This document shows positions 1 through 5,154 of a DNA stretch of 5,154 bases, piece after piece. The translations under genes and the position numbers were made by a program. Every line of letters starts with the position of its first letter. Position 1 is the first letter of the stretch. The notes under the pieces were generated by a model, which did not search any database, was not told where the DNA came from, and worked only from the letters and a program-made list of their open reading frames with translations. Source of the stretch: an uncultured Clostridia bacterium (lineage in GTDB: Bacteria > Bacillota > Clostridia > Oscillospirales > Acutalibacteraceae); NCBI GenBank assembly GCA_944381295.1, contig CALWKP010000003.1, positions 1 to 5,154 on the forward strand, given 5' to 3'.

Positions 1-37
1 GAACCCATTATTTCATGAATGATAGGAGGTTTTCCTA

Positions 38-298
38 ATGGAGGTACTTAAAGTATCATCAAAATCTTCTCCCAACTCTGTTGCCGGTGCAGTTGCCGGA
101 GTCATCCGTGAAAGCGGCGCAGTGGAAGTCCAGGCGGTCGGAGCAGGTGCGGCTAACCAAGCAATTAAGGCTATCGCAATCGCCAGAGGCTATTTGGCAC
201 CTTCGGGAGTTGATTTGATCTGTGTGCCCGCTTTTGTCAGCGTTTCGATAGACGGGGAGGAACGTACCGCTATCAAACTGATCGTGGAGCCCAGATAA
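38..298 (+). CDS. spoVS: Stage V sporulation protein S (SpoVS)
   Basis: A complete 86-residue protein, the usual size for SpoVS, a small cytoplasmic Alba-like fold protein. In Bacillus, SpoVS affects septation and the progress of sporulation from stage V; its biochemical role is poorly defined and nucleic acid binding is suggested by the fold. The family hallmarks are all visible: the N-terminal MEVLKVSSKSSPNSVAGA stretch (residues 1-18), VQAVGAGAANQAIKAIAIAR (about 31-50), the APSGVDLICVPAF segment (about 54-66) and the C-terminal ERTAIKLIVEPR. There is no signal peptide or membrane segment. The start is well supported: AGGAGG at 24-29 lies 8 nt before the ATG. Its promoter must lie left of the window. 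An intrinsic terminator directly downstream separates it from fakA. SpoVS homologues also occur in non-sporulating relatives, so its presence does not prove that this organism sporulates. Confidence 0.96.
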   Translation: MEVLKVSSKSSPNSVAGAVAGVIRESGAVEVQAVGAGAANQAIKAIAIARGYLAPSGVDLICVPAFVSVSIDGEERTAIKLIVEPR

Positions 299-309
299 GC
301 ATTTCATAA

Positions 310-333
310 AAAGCCACAGATTTCTGTGGCTTT
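310..333 (+). terminator. Rho-independent terminator of spoVS
   Basis: A 10-bp perfect stem pairs AAAGCCACAG (310-319) with CTGTGGCTTT (324-333) across a 4-nt ATTT loop. It is followed by a modest T-rich tail (CTTTG; the run TTTCTTT spans 331-337). It starts 12 nt after the spoVS stop codon, so it ends the spoVS transcript. The fakA promoter begins about 50 nt further on, which makes the two units transcriptionally separate apart from read-through. Confidence 0.88.
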
Positions 334-381
334 CTTTGTGCCTGCCAAAGTTTTTTCCTTCGTGTTGGGCAATTCTTCTGA

Positions 382-410
382 TTGAATAACCTGCAACAGT
401 ATGATATAAT
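382..410 (+). promoter_or_regulatory. Sigma-A type promoter for fakA-recG
   Basis: The -35 element TTGAAT (382-387, 4 of 6 matches to TTGACA) is separated by exactly 17 nt from a perfect -10 TATAAT (405-410). The -10 is preceded by TG at 402-403, giving an extended -10 (TGATATAAT). Transcription would start near 416-418 and leave a leader of about 75 nt before the fakA start at 492. This is a strong housekeeping-type promoter. I saw no clear operator, such as a FapR-like palindrome, overlapping it. Confidence 0.85.
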
Positions 411-427
411 AATAGCGATTATCATGA

Positions 428-471
428 TGCGTTTTCGGTATCAGTGAACATCCCTCAGGCTGGAAGACGCA
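428..471 (+). promoter_or_regulatory. Possible leader hairpin upstream of fakA
   Basis: Within the predicted fakA leader, TGCGTTTTC (428-436) can pair with GAAGACGCA (463-471) in a 9-bp stem containing one G-U pair. CAG (442-444) and CTG (460-462) can close an inner helix. The hairpin starts about 10 nt after the predicted transcription start and ends 5 nt before the Shine-Dalgarno site at 477-483. It encloses the alternative GTG at 444, which fits 444 not being the start codon. It resembles no riboswitch class I know, so a regulatory role is only inferred. Confidence 0.35.
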
Positions 472-476
472 ACCAA

Positions 477-483
477 AAGGAAG
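477..483 (+). promoter_or_regulatory. Ribosome binding site that decides the fakA start
   Basis: AAGGAAG at 477-483 sits 8 nt before the GTG at 492. The upstream in-frame GTG at 444 has no purine-rich site before it. The in-frame GTG at 483 overlaps the site itself. The start at 492 gives a protein beginning near VINGIDLKKAF, which matches the short N-terminus usual for this family. Confidence 0.8.
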
Positions 484-491
484 TGTTTCTT

Positions 492-2171
492 GTGATTAAC
501 GGAATTGACCTGAAAAAGGCTTTTATTTCCGGCGCAAACAATATCATCAAATACAAGGCCGCGATCGATGAGCTGAATATTTTCCCAGTCCCGGACGGTG
601 ATACTGGAACAAATATGTCCATGACGATGTCGGCGGCTTCGGCCGAACTGGAACGCCATGGCGAGGCTATGTCAGCCGGGGATGTTGCCAAAACGGCAGC
701 TTCCGCGCTTCTCCGCGGAGCCAGAGGGAATTCCGGAGTAATCCTGTCGTTGTTGTTCCGAGGTTTTTCCAAAGGCATTGAAGGGATGGAGTCTGTTAAC
801 GGGACAGATCTGGCAAATGCGTTGGGAATTGGGGTGGAAGCTGCTTATAAAGCGGTGATGAAGCCCACAGAAGGCACGATTTTGACGGTGTCAAGGATGG
901 CTTGCGAGGCAGGGAAAGCTGCATCGGGCATCAATGATGATGTGGCATATGTTTGGTCGGCGATCTGCAAGGGCGCGGCAGAAGCATTGGAAGAAACTCC
1001 GGAATTGCTGCCGGTACTCAAAAAGGCAGGCGTAGTGGATGCCGGCGGAAAAGGGTTGTGTGTGATTTTTGACGGGATGATGTCCGTGTTCAAGGATGGT
1101 GTCATTATCGCCAAAGAGGAACCTGTTGCAGCAGGAAGCCATGAGGAAGATGATTTCTTCCGGAATGCGGCGGCGGAATTCGATCAGGATATCCGGTTTA
1201 CCTATTGCACGGAGTTTATTGTAGGACGCGACCCGGAAATAACGACAGATCCGATGGAACTGCGCGCGTTCCTGGAAGAGATCGGGGACTGTGTGGTAGT
1301 CGTCGATGACGAAGAAATCATCAAGACCCATGTCCATACGGAAAATCCGGGGACTGCCCTGCAAAAGGCGCTGGAATTTGGTCAGCTCCTGACGGTAAAG
1401 ATAGAAAACATGAAGGAACAGCACCGTCGTGCAGCGGAAGCGAACGAACAGGCGAAAGCAAAAGCTGAAGCGGAAAAATCTGCGGCGCTGGAGCCTGCTG
1501 AGCCGGAAGAAGAGATCGGGTTTGTGGCCGTTTCGGTTGGGGAAGGACTTCATACGTTGTTTACAGATTTGGGCTGTACGCATATCGTCAGCGGCGGCCA
1601 GACCATGAACCCCAGTACAGCGGATATCCTTTCGGCAGTACTGGCGACCCCGGCAAAGACCGTGATCGTTCTGCCGAATAATAAGAATATCATCATGGCA
1701 GCAGAACAAGTGATCCCGCTGGTGACAGACCGGCAGGTGATCGTGCTGCACAGCCGTACGATCCCGCAGGGACTTTCGGCGATGTTGGCCTATGATCCGG
1801 ACCTTTCGCTGGAAGACGGCCTGGATGCCATGAAAGAAGCGATGAAGAATGTAGCGACTGGCCAGGTGACTTTTGCTGCTCGTGATTCGGAATTTGGTGG
1901 GCACAAGATCAAAGAAGGGGAAATCCTGGGTCTGGAAAATGGAAAGCTGACCTATATTGAAAAGGACCCCTGCCAGACAGCAGTAAAGTTGACGCGTTCG
2001 ATGATTCAGCGCGGGACATCATTTGTGACCTTGATTTATGGCGAGGATATCACAGAAGCGCAGGCGGAAGATGTCTATAACCGTATTAAGGCAAAGATTG
2101 GTGACGATGTGGAAATCACATTGGTCAACGGCGGTCAGCCTGTTTACTACTTTATCATTTCGGTAGAATAA
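492..2171 (+). CDS. fakA: Fatty acid kinase catalytic subunit FakA (YloV/DAK2 family)
   Basis: This 559-residue cytoplasmic kinase phosphorylates fatty acids held by FakB (DegV-family) partners. The acyl-phosphate feeds PlsX/PlsY phospholipid synthesis. Domains in order: an N-terminal DhaL/DAK2 ATP-binding domain (about 1-200) with the metal-binding DGDTGTNM at 35-42, GARGNSG at 76-82 and DAGGKG at 183-188; a middle domain (about 235-305) with Cys239 in YCTEF and His280/His282 in KTHVHTENPG, matching in spacing the conserved Cys and His-x-His set I recall for staphylococcal FakA; a charged Ala/Glu/Lys-rich linker (about 307-341), probably helical; and a C-terminal DegV-like domain (about 342-559) with SGGQTMNPST at 367-376. 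Length is normal for the family. The start is GTG 492, chosen by its ribosome binding site; an in-frame GTG at 444 would add 16 unconserved residues. It is transcribed from the promoter at 382-410 and is followed by recG after 19 nt. No fakB gene is visible here. Confidence 0.93.
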   Translation: MINGIDLKKAFISGANNIIKYKAAIDELNIFPVPDGDTGTNMSMTMSAASAELERHGEAMSAGDVAKTAASALLRGARGNSGVILSLLFRGFSKGIEGMESVNGTDLANALGIGVEAAYKAVMKPTEGTILTVSRMACEAGKAASGINDDVAYVWSAICKGAAEALEETPELLPVLKKAGVVDAGGKGLCVIFDGMMSVFKDGVIIAKEEPVAAGSHEEDDFFRNAAAEFDQDIRFTYCTEFIVGRDPEITTDPMELRAFLEEIGDCVVVVDDEEIIKTHVHTENPGTALQKALEFGQLLTVKIENMKEQHRRAAEANEQAKAKAEAEKSAALEPAEPEEEIGFVAVSVGEGLHTLFTDLGCTHIVSGGQTMNPSTADILSAVLATPAKTVIVLPNNKNIIMAAEQVIPLVTDRQVIVLHSRTIPQGLSAMLAYDPDLSLEDGLDAMKEAMKNVATGQVTFAARDSEFGGHKIKEGEILGLENGKLTYIEKDPCQTAVKLTRSMIQRGTSFVTLIYGEDITEAQAEDVYNRIKAKIGDDVEITLVNGGQPVYYFIISVE

Positions 2172-2190
2172 TCCCTTTTGAGGTTTTTCC

Positions 2191-4227
2191 ATGGCGTCAT
2201 TATTTGAGAAAGATATTATGACGATCAAGGGCGTCGGCGCAAAGCGTGCGGAGCTTTTTCGAAAGCTCGGCGTGCCTAGCGCCGGCGCTTTGCTGCGCTT
2301 TTATCCGCGTGCTTATGAGGATTGGAGCAAGATCGTGCCGATTGCGGCGGCGCCTCTGGGGGAAATTTGTACGATCCGGGCTATGGTACTGCGAAAGCCT
2401 TCTGAACAACGTATCCGTAGTGGGATGACGGTGTATAAAGTAACAGCGACAGATGGAGTGTCGGATGTAACGGTAACATTTTTTAATAACCGGTTTATCC
2501 CGAATCTTTTTCAAGAGGGGAAAGACTATTTGTTCCGAGGAAAGCTGACAGGGGGATTGCTGCGCAGGGAAATGAGCGTACCGGAATTCCTGCCAGCGGA
2601 AGCTGGAATCCCGGTACGCCCGGTTTATCGCCTGACGGAAGGGCTGCCGAATAAGATGGTCATCAATGCGGTGACAGCGGCACTTGCCCTTCTTCCGGAA
2701 CAGATACGTGACCCGATTCCGGAAGAACTTCGGGAACGTTATGGGTTGTGCGGATTGCGCGAAGCCCTGGAACAAATCCACTTTCCGGATTCGGTAGAGA
2801 GCATGCAGGAAGCCAAACGCCGGCTGGTGTTTGAAGAACTGCTTGTCCTGCAATTGGGGCTGTTCCGGTTGAAGCAGCGGACTAGAGAGGGAAGCAAAGC
2901 GGTATTGCAGAAGGACTATTCCGAAGAATTTTTCCGGCTGCTGCCGTTTTCTCCAACAAAAGCCCAGGTGCGCGCGGTACGGGAAGCGATGAGCGATATG
3001 CAGGGCGGAACACCGATGAGCCGGTTGGTACAGGGCGATGTAGGGTCCGGCAAAACGGTGGTTGCAGCCGCTTTGTGCTATTCGGCGGTGAAAAATGGAT
3101 TCCAGGCAGCATTGATGGCGCCTACGGAGATTTTGGCGGCACAGCATGTGCAATCGCTGCAAAAACTGCTCACACCAGCCGGAATCCGGATAGCGCTGCT
3201 GACAGGGTCGGTTCCGGCAGCACAGAAAAGAATGGTTGTAGAAGGACTGAAAACAGGGGAGATTTCGTTTGTTGTGGGGACGCACGCGCTGTTGAACGAA
3301 GGGGTAGAGTTCCTTCGCTTAGGGCTGGTCGTGACGGATGAACAACATCGCTTTGGCGTGGCACAGCGTTCTGCATTGGCAGAAAAAGGCGACCATCCTC
3401 ATATGTTGGTCATGTCGGCGACGCCGATTCCCCGGACATTGGCGCTGATGATTTATGGGGATTTGGATATTTCTGTGTTGGATGAACTTCCGCCGGGAAG
3501 GCAGCCGATTGATACTTATGTGATCGATTCAGAAAAGCGCCCGCGTGCGTTTGGATTTTTACAGAAGCATATCCGCGCGGGACGTCAGTGTTATATCATT
3601 TGCCCGCTGATTGAAGAAGGACAAGGGGATATGGCGTCAGTAGAGACTTATGCTGCGGAATTGCGTGAAAAGTGGTTTCCTCATGCAAGGATAGGCCTTC
3701 TGCACGGAAAAATGAAGGCACGGGAAAAAGATGCCGTCATGGAGAGCTTTGCGTCTGGAAAAATTGATATCCTGGTATCGACTACAGTAGTAGAAGTTGG
3801 AGTGGATGTACCGAATGCTACGATCATGCTGATTGAAAATGCCGAGCGGTATGGATTATCACAGTTACATCAGCTCCGTGGACGGGTCGGGCGCGGAAAA
3901 GAAAAATCCACCTGTATTCTGGTCTCGGATGCGCAAAATGAGGAAGCAATTTCGAGATTGGACGTCATGCGGCGTACCACAGACGGGTTCCGGATTGCGG
4001 ACGAAGATTTAAAGCTTCGCGGTCCTGGGGATTTTTTTGGAGCGAAACAACACGGACTTCCATCTTTGAAAATTGCGGATATGTGGGCAGATGTGGAAGT
4101 TCTCCGGCAGGCGCAGGAATCTGCACGTGAAATGATTGCAGAAGATGCGCTTTTGGAAAATCACCGAGCGTTGTTGGCGGAAGTCCGGCAGTTGTTCGGC
4201 AGAATGGGCGAAGACGCCATGAATTAG
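2191..4227 (+). CDS. recG: ATP-dependent DNA helicase RecG
   Basis: This 678-residue superfamily 2 helicase remodels stalled replication forks and branch-migrates Holliday junctions and R-loops. Length is normal. The N-terminus has a helix-hairpin-helix-like IKGVGAKRAELF (about 11-22), followed by an OB-fold wedge domain (about 58-125) that grips branched DNA. Helicase motifs are intact: Walker A GDVGSGKT (282-289), motif Ia APTEILAAQH (310-319), THALL (364-368), DEQH (383-386), SATPIPRTL (409-417), STTVVEVGVDVPNA (530-543) and motif VI QLRGRVGRG (561-569). The C-terminal translocation region includes DEDLKLRGPGDFFG (604-617). The DEQH box and RGPGDFFG distinguish it from PriA-type helicases and, with the wedge, fit RecG better than Mfd. 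The ATG at 2191 has GAGG at 2180-2183, 7 nt upstream. It lies 19 nt after fakA, so it is co-transcribed and probably has no promoter of its own. A long hairpin follows the stop. Confidence 0.97.
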   Translation: MASLFEKDIMTIKGVGAKRAELFRKLGVPSAGALLRFYPRAYEDWSKIVPIAAAPLGEICTIRAMVLRKPSEQRIRSGMTVYKVTATDGVSDVTVTFFNNRFIPNLFQEGKDYLFRGKLTGGLLRREMSVPEFLPAEAGIPVRPVYRLTEGLPNKMVINAVTAALALLPEQIRDPIPEELRERYGLCGLREALEQIHFPDSVESMQEAKRRLVFEELLVLQLGLFRLKQRTREGSKAVLQKDYSEEFFRLLPFSPTKAQVRAVREAMSDMQGGTPMSRLVQGDVGSGKTVVAAALCYSAVKNGFQAALMAPTEILAAQHVQSLQKLLTPAGIRIALLTGSVPAAQKRMVVEGLKTGEISFVVGTHALLNEGVEFLRLGLVVTDEQHRFGVAQRSALAEKGDHPHMLVMSATPIPRTLALMIYGDLDISVLDELPPGRQPIDTYVIDSEKRPRAFGFLQKHIRAGRQCYIICPLIEEGQGDMASVETYAAELREKWFPHARIGLLHGKMKAREKDAVMESFASGKIDILVSTTVVEVGVDVPNATIMLIENAERYGLSQLHQLRGRVGRGKEKSTCILVSDAQNEEAISRLDVMRRTTDGFRIADEDLKLRGPGDFFGAKQHGLPSLKIADMWADVEVLRQAQESAREMIAEDALLENHRALLAEVRQLFGRMGEDAMN

Positions 4228-4248
4228 AGAAGCAGTGGAGATGGATGG

Positions 4249-4291
4249 AGCAAGAGGGCTGCGGGCAGATTTTGCCCGCAGCCCTCTTGCT
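4249..4291. terminator. Perfect 19-bp hairpin between convergent genes
   Basis: The arms 4249-4267 and 4273-4291 are perfectly complementary over 19 bp, GC-rich in the centre (GGGCTGCGGGCA), with a 5-nt loop GATTT. The hairpin begins 22 nt after the recG stop and lies between recG (plus) and the flavoprotein gene (minus). Its position suggests a bidirectional transcription terminator or an mRNA 3'-end stabiliser. Neither strand has a T tract after the stem (GAAAAGAGAC on plus; GCATCTCC-like sequence is absent and CATCTCCATC follows on minus), so classical intrinsic termination is doubtful. Confidence 0.6.
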
Positions 4292-4358
4292 GAAAAGAGA
4301 CTTCCGAGGAACCCAATTTCTTCTGTATCAAGGGAAAATGGGCCCACCAGGTCTATCT

Positions 4359-4829
4359 TTAATGTTCTTTACAGGACCAATCGGAAACTTCCAACTTCAA
4401 TACCAGGACTTGCTCCAGACATTTTTTGTCAAAATCCCAGGAGCCTTTTTCCGAGTAATGTGCCATCAGTTTTTGAAGGCCATGGATTCTTTCCAGAGGA
4501 TCTTCCAAAACGGAAATTTTTCCTGTCCCCATCACACATTGATAGCGATAAGAAAATTGATATGCCTGGCTACCCTCAATGAGTTCATGGTTAGTATCCA
4601 TTTCAAAAGAAACAGTGGGACATTGTTGTATCAAGCTGATTTTTCTTCCTTCCTTGGCACTATGAAAATATAAAATCAGCTGACCATCTTTTTCCTCATA
4701 ACCAAAATTCAAGGGGACAATGTAAGGGATTCCTTCATCGATCATCCCGATTCGGCAGCAGTCGCACCTCTTTACAATATCCAGTATTTTGGAAAATTCT
4801 GTGGTCTCCCGGTCTTTCCGTCGCATCAT
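4359..4829 (-). CDS. NimA-like, pyridoxamine 5'-phosphate oxidase family flavoprotein
   Basis: A protein of 156 residues with the split-barrel flavin-binding fold of the PPOX superfamily, closest in pattern to the NimA/5-nitroimidazole reductase-like group. Visible features are the early strand CRIGMIDEGIPYIVPLNFGYE (about 25-45; the segment ends in the family's IVPLNFGYE), the FMN-contacting YFHSAKEGRK (54-63), and the later FSYRYQCVMGTGKI (about 92-105), resembling the S-x-x-Y-x-S-V-x-G-x-G-K pattern of the family. No signal peptide or membrane segment is seen. Substrate is unknown: family members reduce or bind diverse flavin-dependent substrates, and nitroimidazole resistance cannot be claimed from this. 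Two tandem ATGs (4829 and 4826) follow GAGGG at 4838-4834; the second has the better spacing (7 nt against 4), so the true start may be one codon later. Upstream DNA is AT-rich with a TATCAT (4854-4849) but no convincing -35. The gene looks more AT-rich than recG. It converges with recG. Confidence 0.85.
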   Translation of the reverse strand: MMRRKDRETTEFSKILDIVKRCDCCRIGMIDEGIPYIVPLNFGYEEKDGQLILYFHSAKEGRKISLIQQCPTVSFEMDTNHELIEGSQAYQFSYRYQCVMGTGKISVLEDPLERIHGLQKLMAHYSEKGSWDFDKKCLEQVLVLKLEVSDWSCKEH

Positions 4830-4914
4830 GATTCCCTCTTCATTTAAAATGATATTTTCTAAAATTTAAAAAGAAATTCCTAATGGTCTGGTGGGGGTAC
4901 TTTTAAAATAGGGA

Positions 4915-4976
4915 CTACCGTCGGGGAATGGTAGAAACATTCCTCTTGTTGGAGCAAAGAGGAACATTCCGCCGGA
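4915..4976. repeat. Nested inverted repeats between sbcC and the flavoprotein gene
   Basis: In the 197-nt space between the two minus-strand genes, an outer stem pairs 4921-4930 (TCGGGGAATG) with 4965-4975 (CATTCCGCCGG), with one bulged G. It stacks on an inner 8-bp stem, TTCCTCTT (4940-4947) with AAGAGGAA (4957-4964). Competing pairings exist: GGAATG (4925-4930) with CATTCC (4938-4943), and CTACC (4915-4919) with GGTAG (4930-4934). AACATTCC is also directly repeated (4936-4943 and 4963-4970). On the minus strand the structure is followed by TCCCTATTTT, so it could be a weak sbcC terminator. Otherwise it could be a leader element of the flavoprotein gene or part of a dispersed repeat. The rest of the gap (4830-4914 and 4977-5026) shows only AT-rich, possibly promoter-bearing DNA and no credible gene. 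Confidence 0.5.
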
Positions 4977-5026
4977 GCATTTTTCGATCGCCTTGCCAGA
5001 GGACAATGGCCAGTACTTAGCATCTC

Positions 5027-5154
5027 TTAGCCTTGTAAAATGGTGACGCAGGCATGTCCGGAAGAATTCCGGGAGACCTCGATTTTTGCCGCAATGTGAC
5101 GTTTCATTTCTCTGACATGCGAGATGATGCCCACACAACGTCCCATTTTCTGCA
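5027..5154 (-). CDS. sbcC: Exonuclease SbcC, C-terminal end (partial)
   Basis: Reading the minus strand in from the window edge, an open frame of 41 codons (5152-5030) runs to a TAA at 5029-5027; the rest of the gene lies beyond position 5154. It begins QKMGRCVGIISHVREMKRHI and continues with AAKIEVSRNSSGHACVTILQG. The pattern V-G-I-I-S-H-V-x-E-M-K-x-x-I followed by a K-I-E-V strand is the H-loop region and closing strands of the SbcC/Rad50 ABC-type ATPase head; the His of ISHV is the switch residue. SbcC pairs with the nuclease SbcD to open hairpins and process DNA ends. The Walker motifs, coiled coil and zinc hook would lie outside the window, so identity rests on this short stretch; another SMC-like ATPase is possible. 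The gene runs in the same direction as the flavoprotein gene, 197 nt upstream of it. Confidence 0.75.
   Translation of the reverse strand, partial: QKMGRCVGIISHVREMKRHIAAKIEVSRNSSGHACVTILQG

Noticed and set aside
424..447. Leader peptide MMRFRYQ overlapping GTG 444
   Set aside because: No ribosome binding site, the start is within about 8 nt of the predicted transcription start, and there is no run of regulatory codons.
891..1904. 337-codon minus-strand open frame opposite fakA
   Set aside because: It lies wholly antisense to the motif-bearing fakA and encodes an Arg/His/Phe/Cys-rich product with no family pattern. It is a codon-bias shadow.
2200..3285. 361-codon minus-strand open frame opposite recG
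   Set aside because: It is antisense to the conserved RecG wedge and helicase core, with unnatural composition rich in Arg, Cys, His and Gln and no recognisable domain.
4245..4673. Plus-strand frames of 142 and 115 codons (4245-4673, 4235-4582)
   Set aside because: They run antisense to the PPOX-family gene, begin inside the 4249-4291 hairpin region, and show no conserved motif.
4841..4976. FMN riboswitch in front of the flavoprotein gene
   Set aside because: The conserved RFN core sequences and multi-stem layout are not present. Only simple inverted repeats are seen.
4888..5025. Small minus-strand frame of about 47 codons starting MLSTGHCPLARR
   Set aside because: No ribosome binding site, no homologous pattern, and it passes straight through the nested inverted repeats.
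4866..5138. 90-codon minus-strand open frame
   Set aside because: It overlaps the sbcC end in another frame, has no motif, and extends through the intergenic inverted repeats. The frame ending at 5027 explains the coding signal better.

Overview
The window looks like chromosomal DNA of a spore-former-related Firmicute (Bacillota). SpoVS, a FakA/YloV-type fatty acid kinase, RecG, purine-rich Shine-Dalgarno sites and a consensus extended -10 sigma-A promoter all point that way. The mixed, moderate GC content and protein style would suit a Negativicutes or clostridial lineage, but the genus cannot be fixed from this sequence.

Left part, plus strand: spoVS (38-298) ends in a short intrinsic terminator (310-333). 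A strong promoter follows (TTGAAT, 17 nt, TGATATAAT; 382-410), then a leader with a possible hairpin, then fakA (start called at GTG 492, stop 2171). recG follows after 19 nt (2191-4227). fakA and recG form one transcription unit with an insulating terminator in front. fakA links exogenous fatty acid activation to phospholipid synthesis. recG repairs and restarts stalled replication forks. Their adjacency is a recurring Firmicutes gene order and does not imply a shared pathway.

Right part, minus strand: recG converges on a NimA-like, PPOX-type flavoprotein gene (4829-4359). A perfect 19-bp hairpin lies between them (4249-4291). Further right, at the window edge, are the last 41 codons of a gene I read as sbcC (5152-5027). 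It was found by reading the edge frame, since it has no start codon in the window. The 197-nt space between sbcC and the flavoprotein gene carries nested, partly mutually exclusive inverted repeats (4915-4976).

I found no mobile element, CRISPR array, tRNA, rRNA or recognisable riboswitch, and no evidence of a novel multi-gene system. The points worth a second look are the unusual hairpins, the start-site correction of fakA and the truncated sbcC end.
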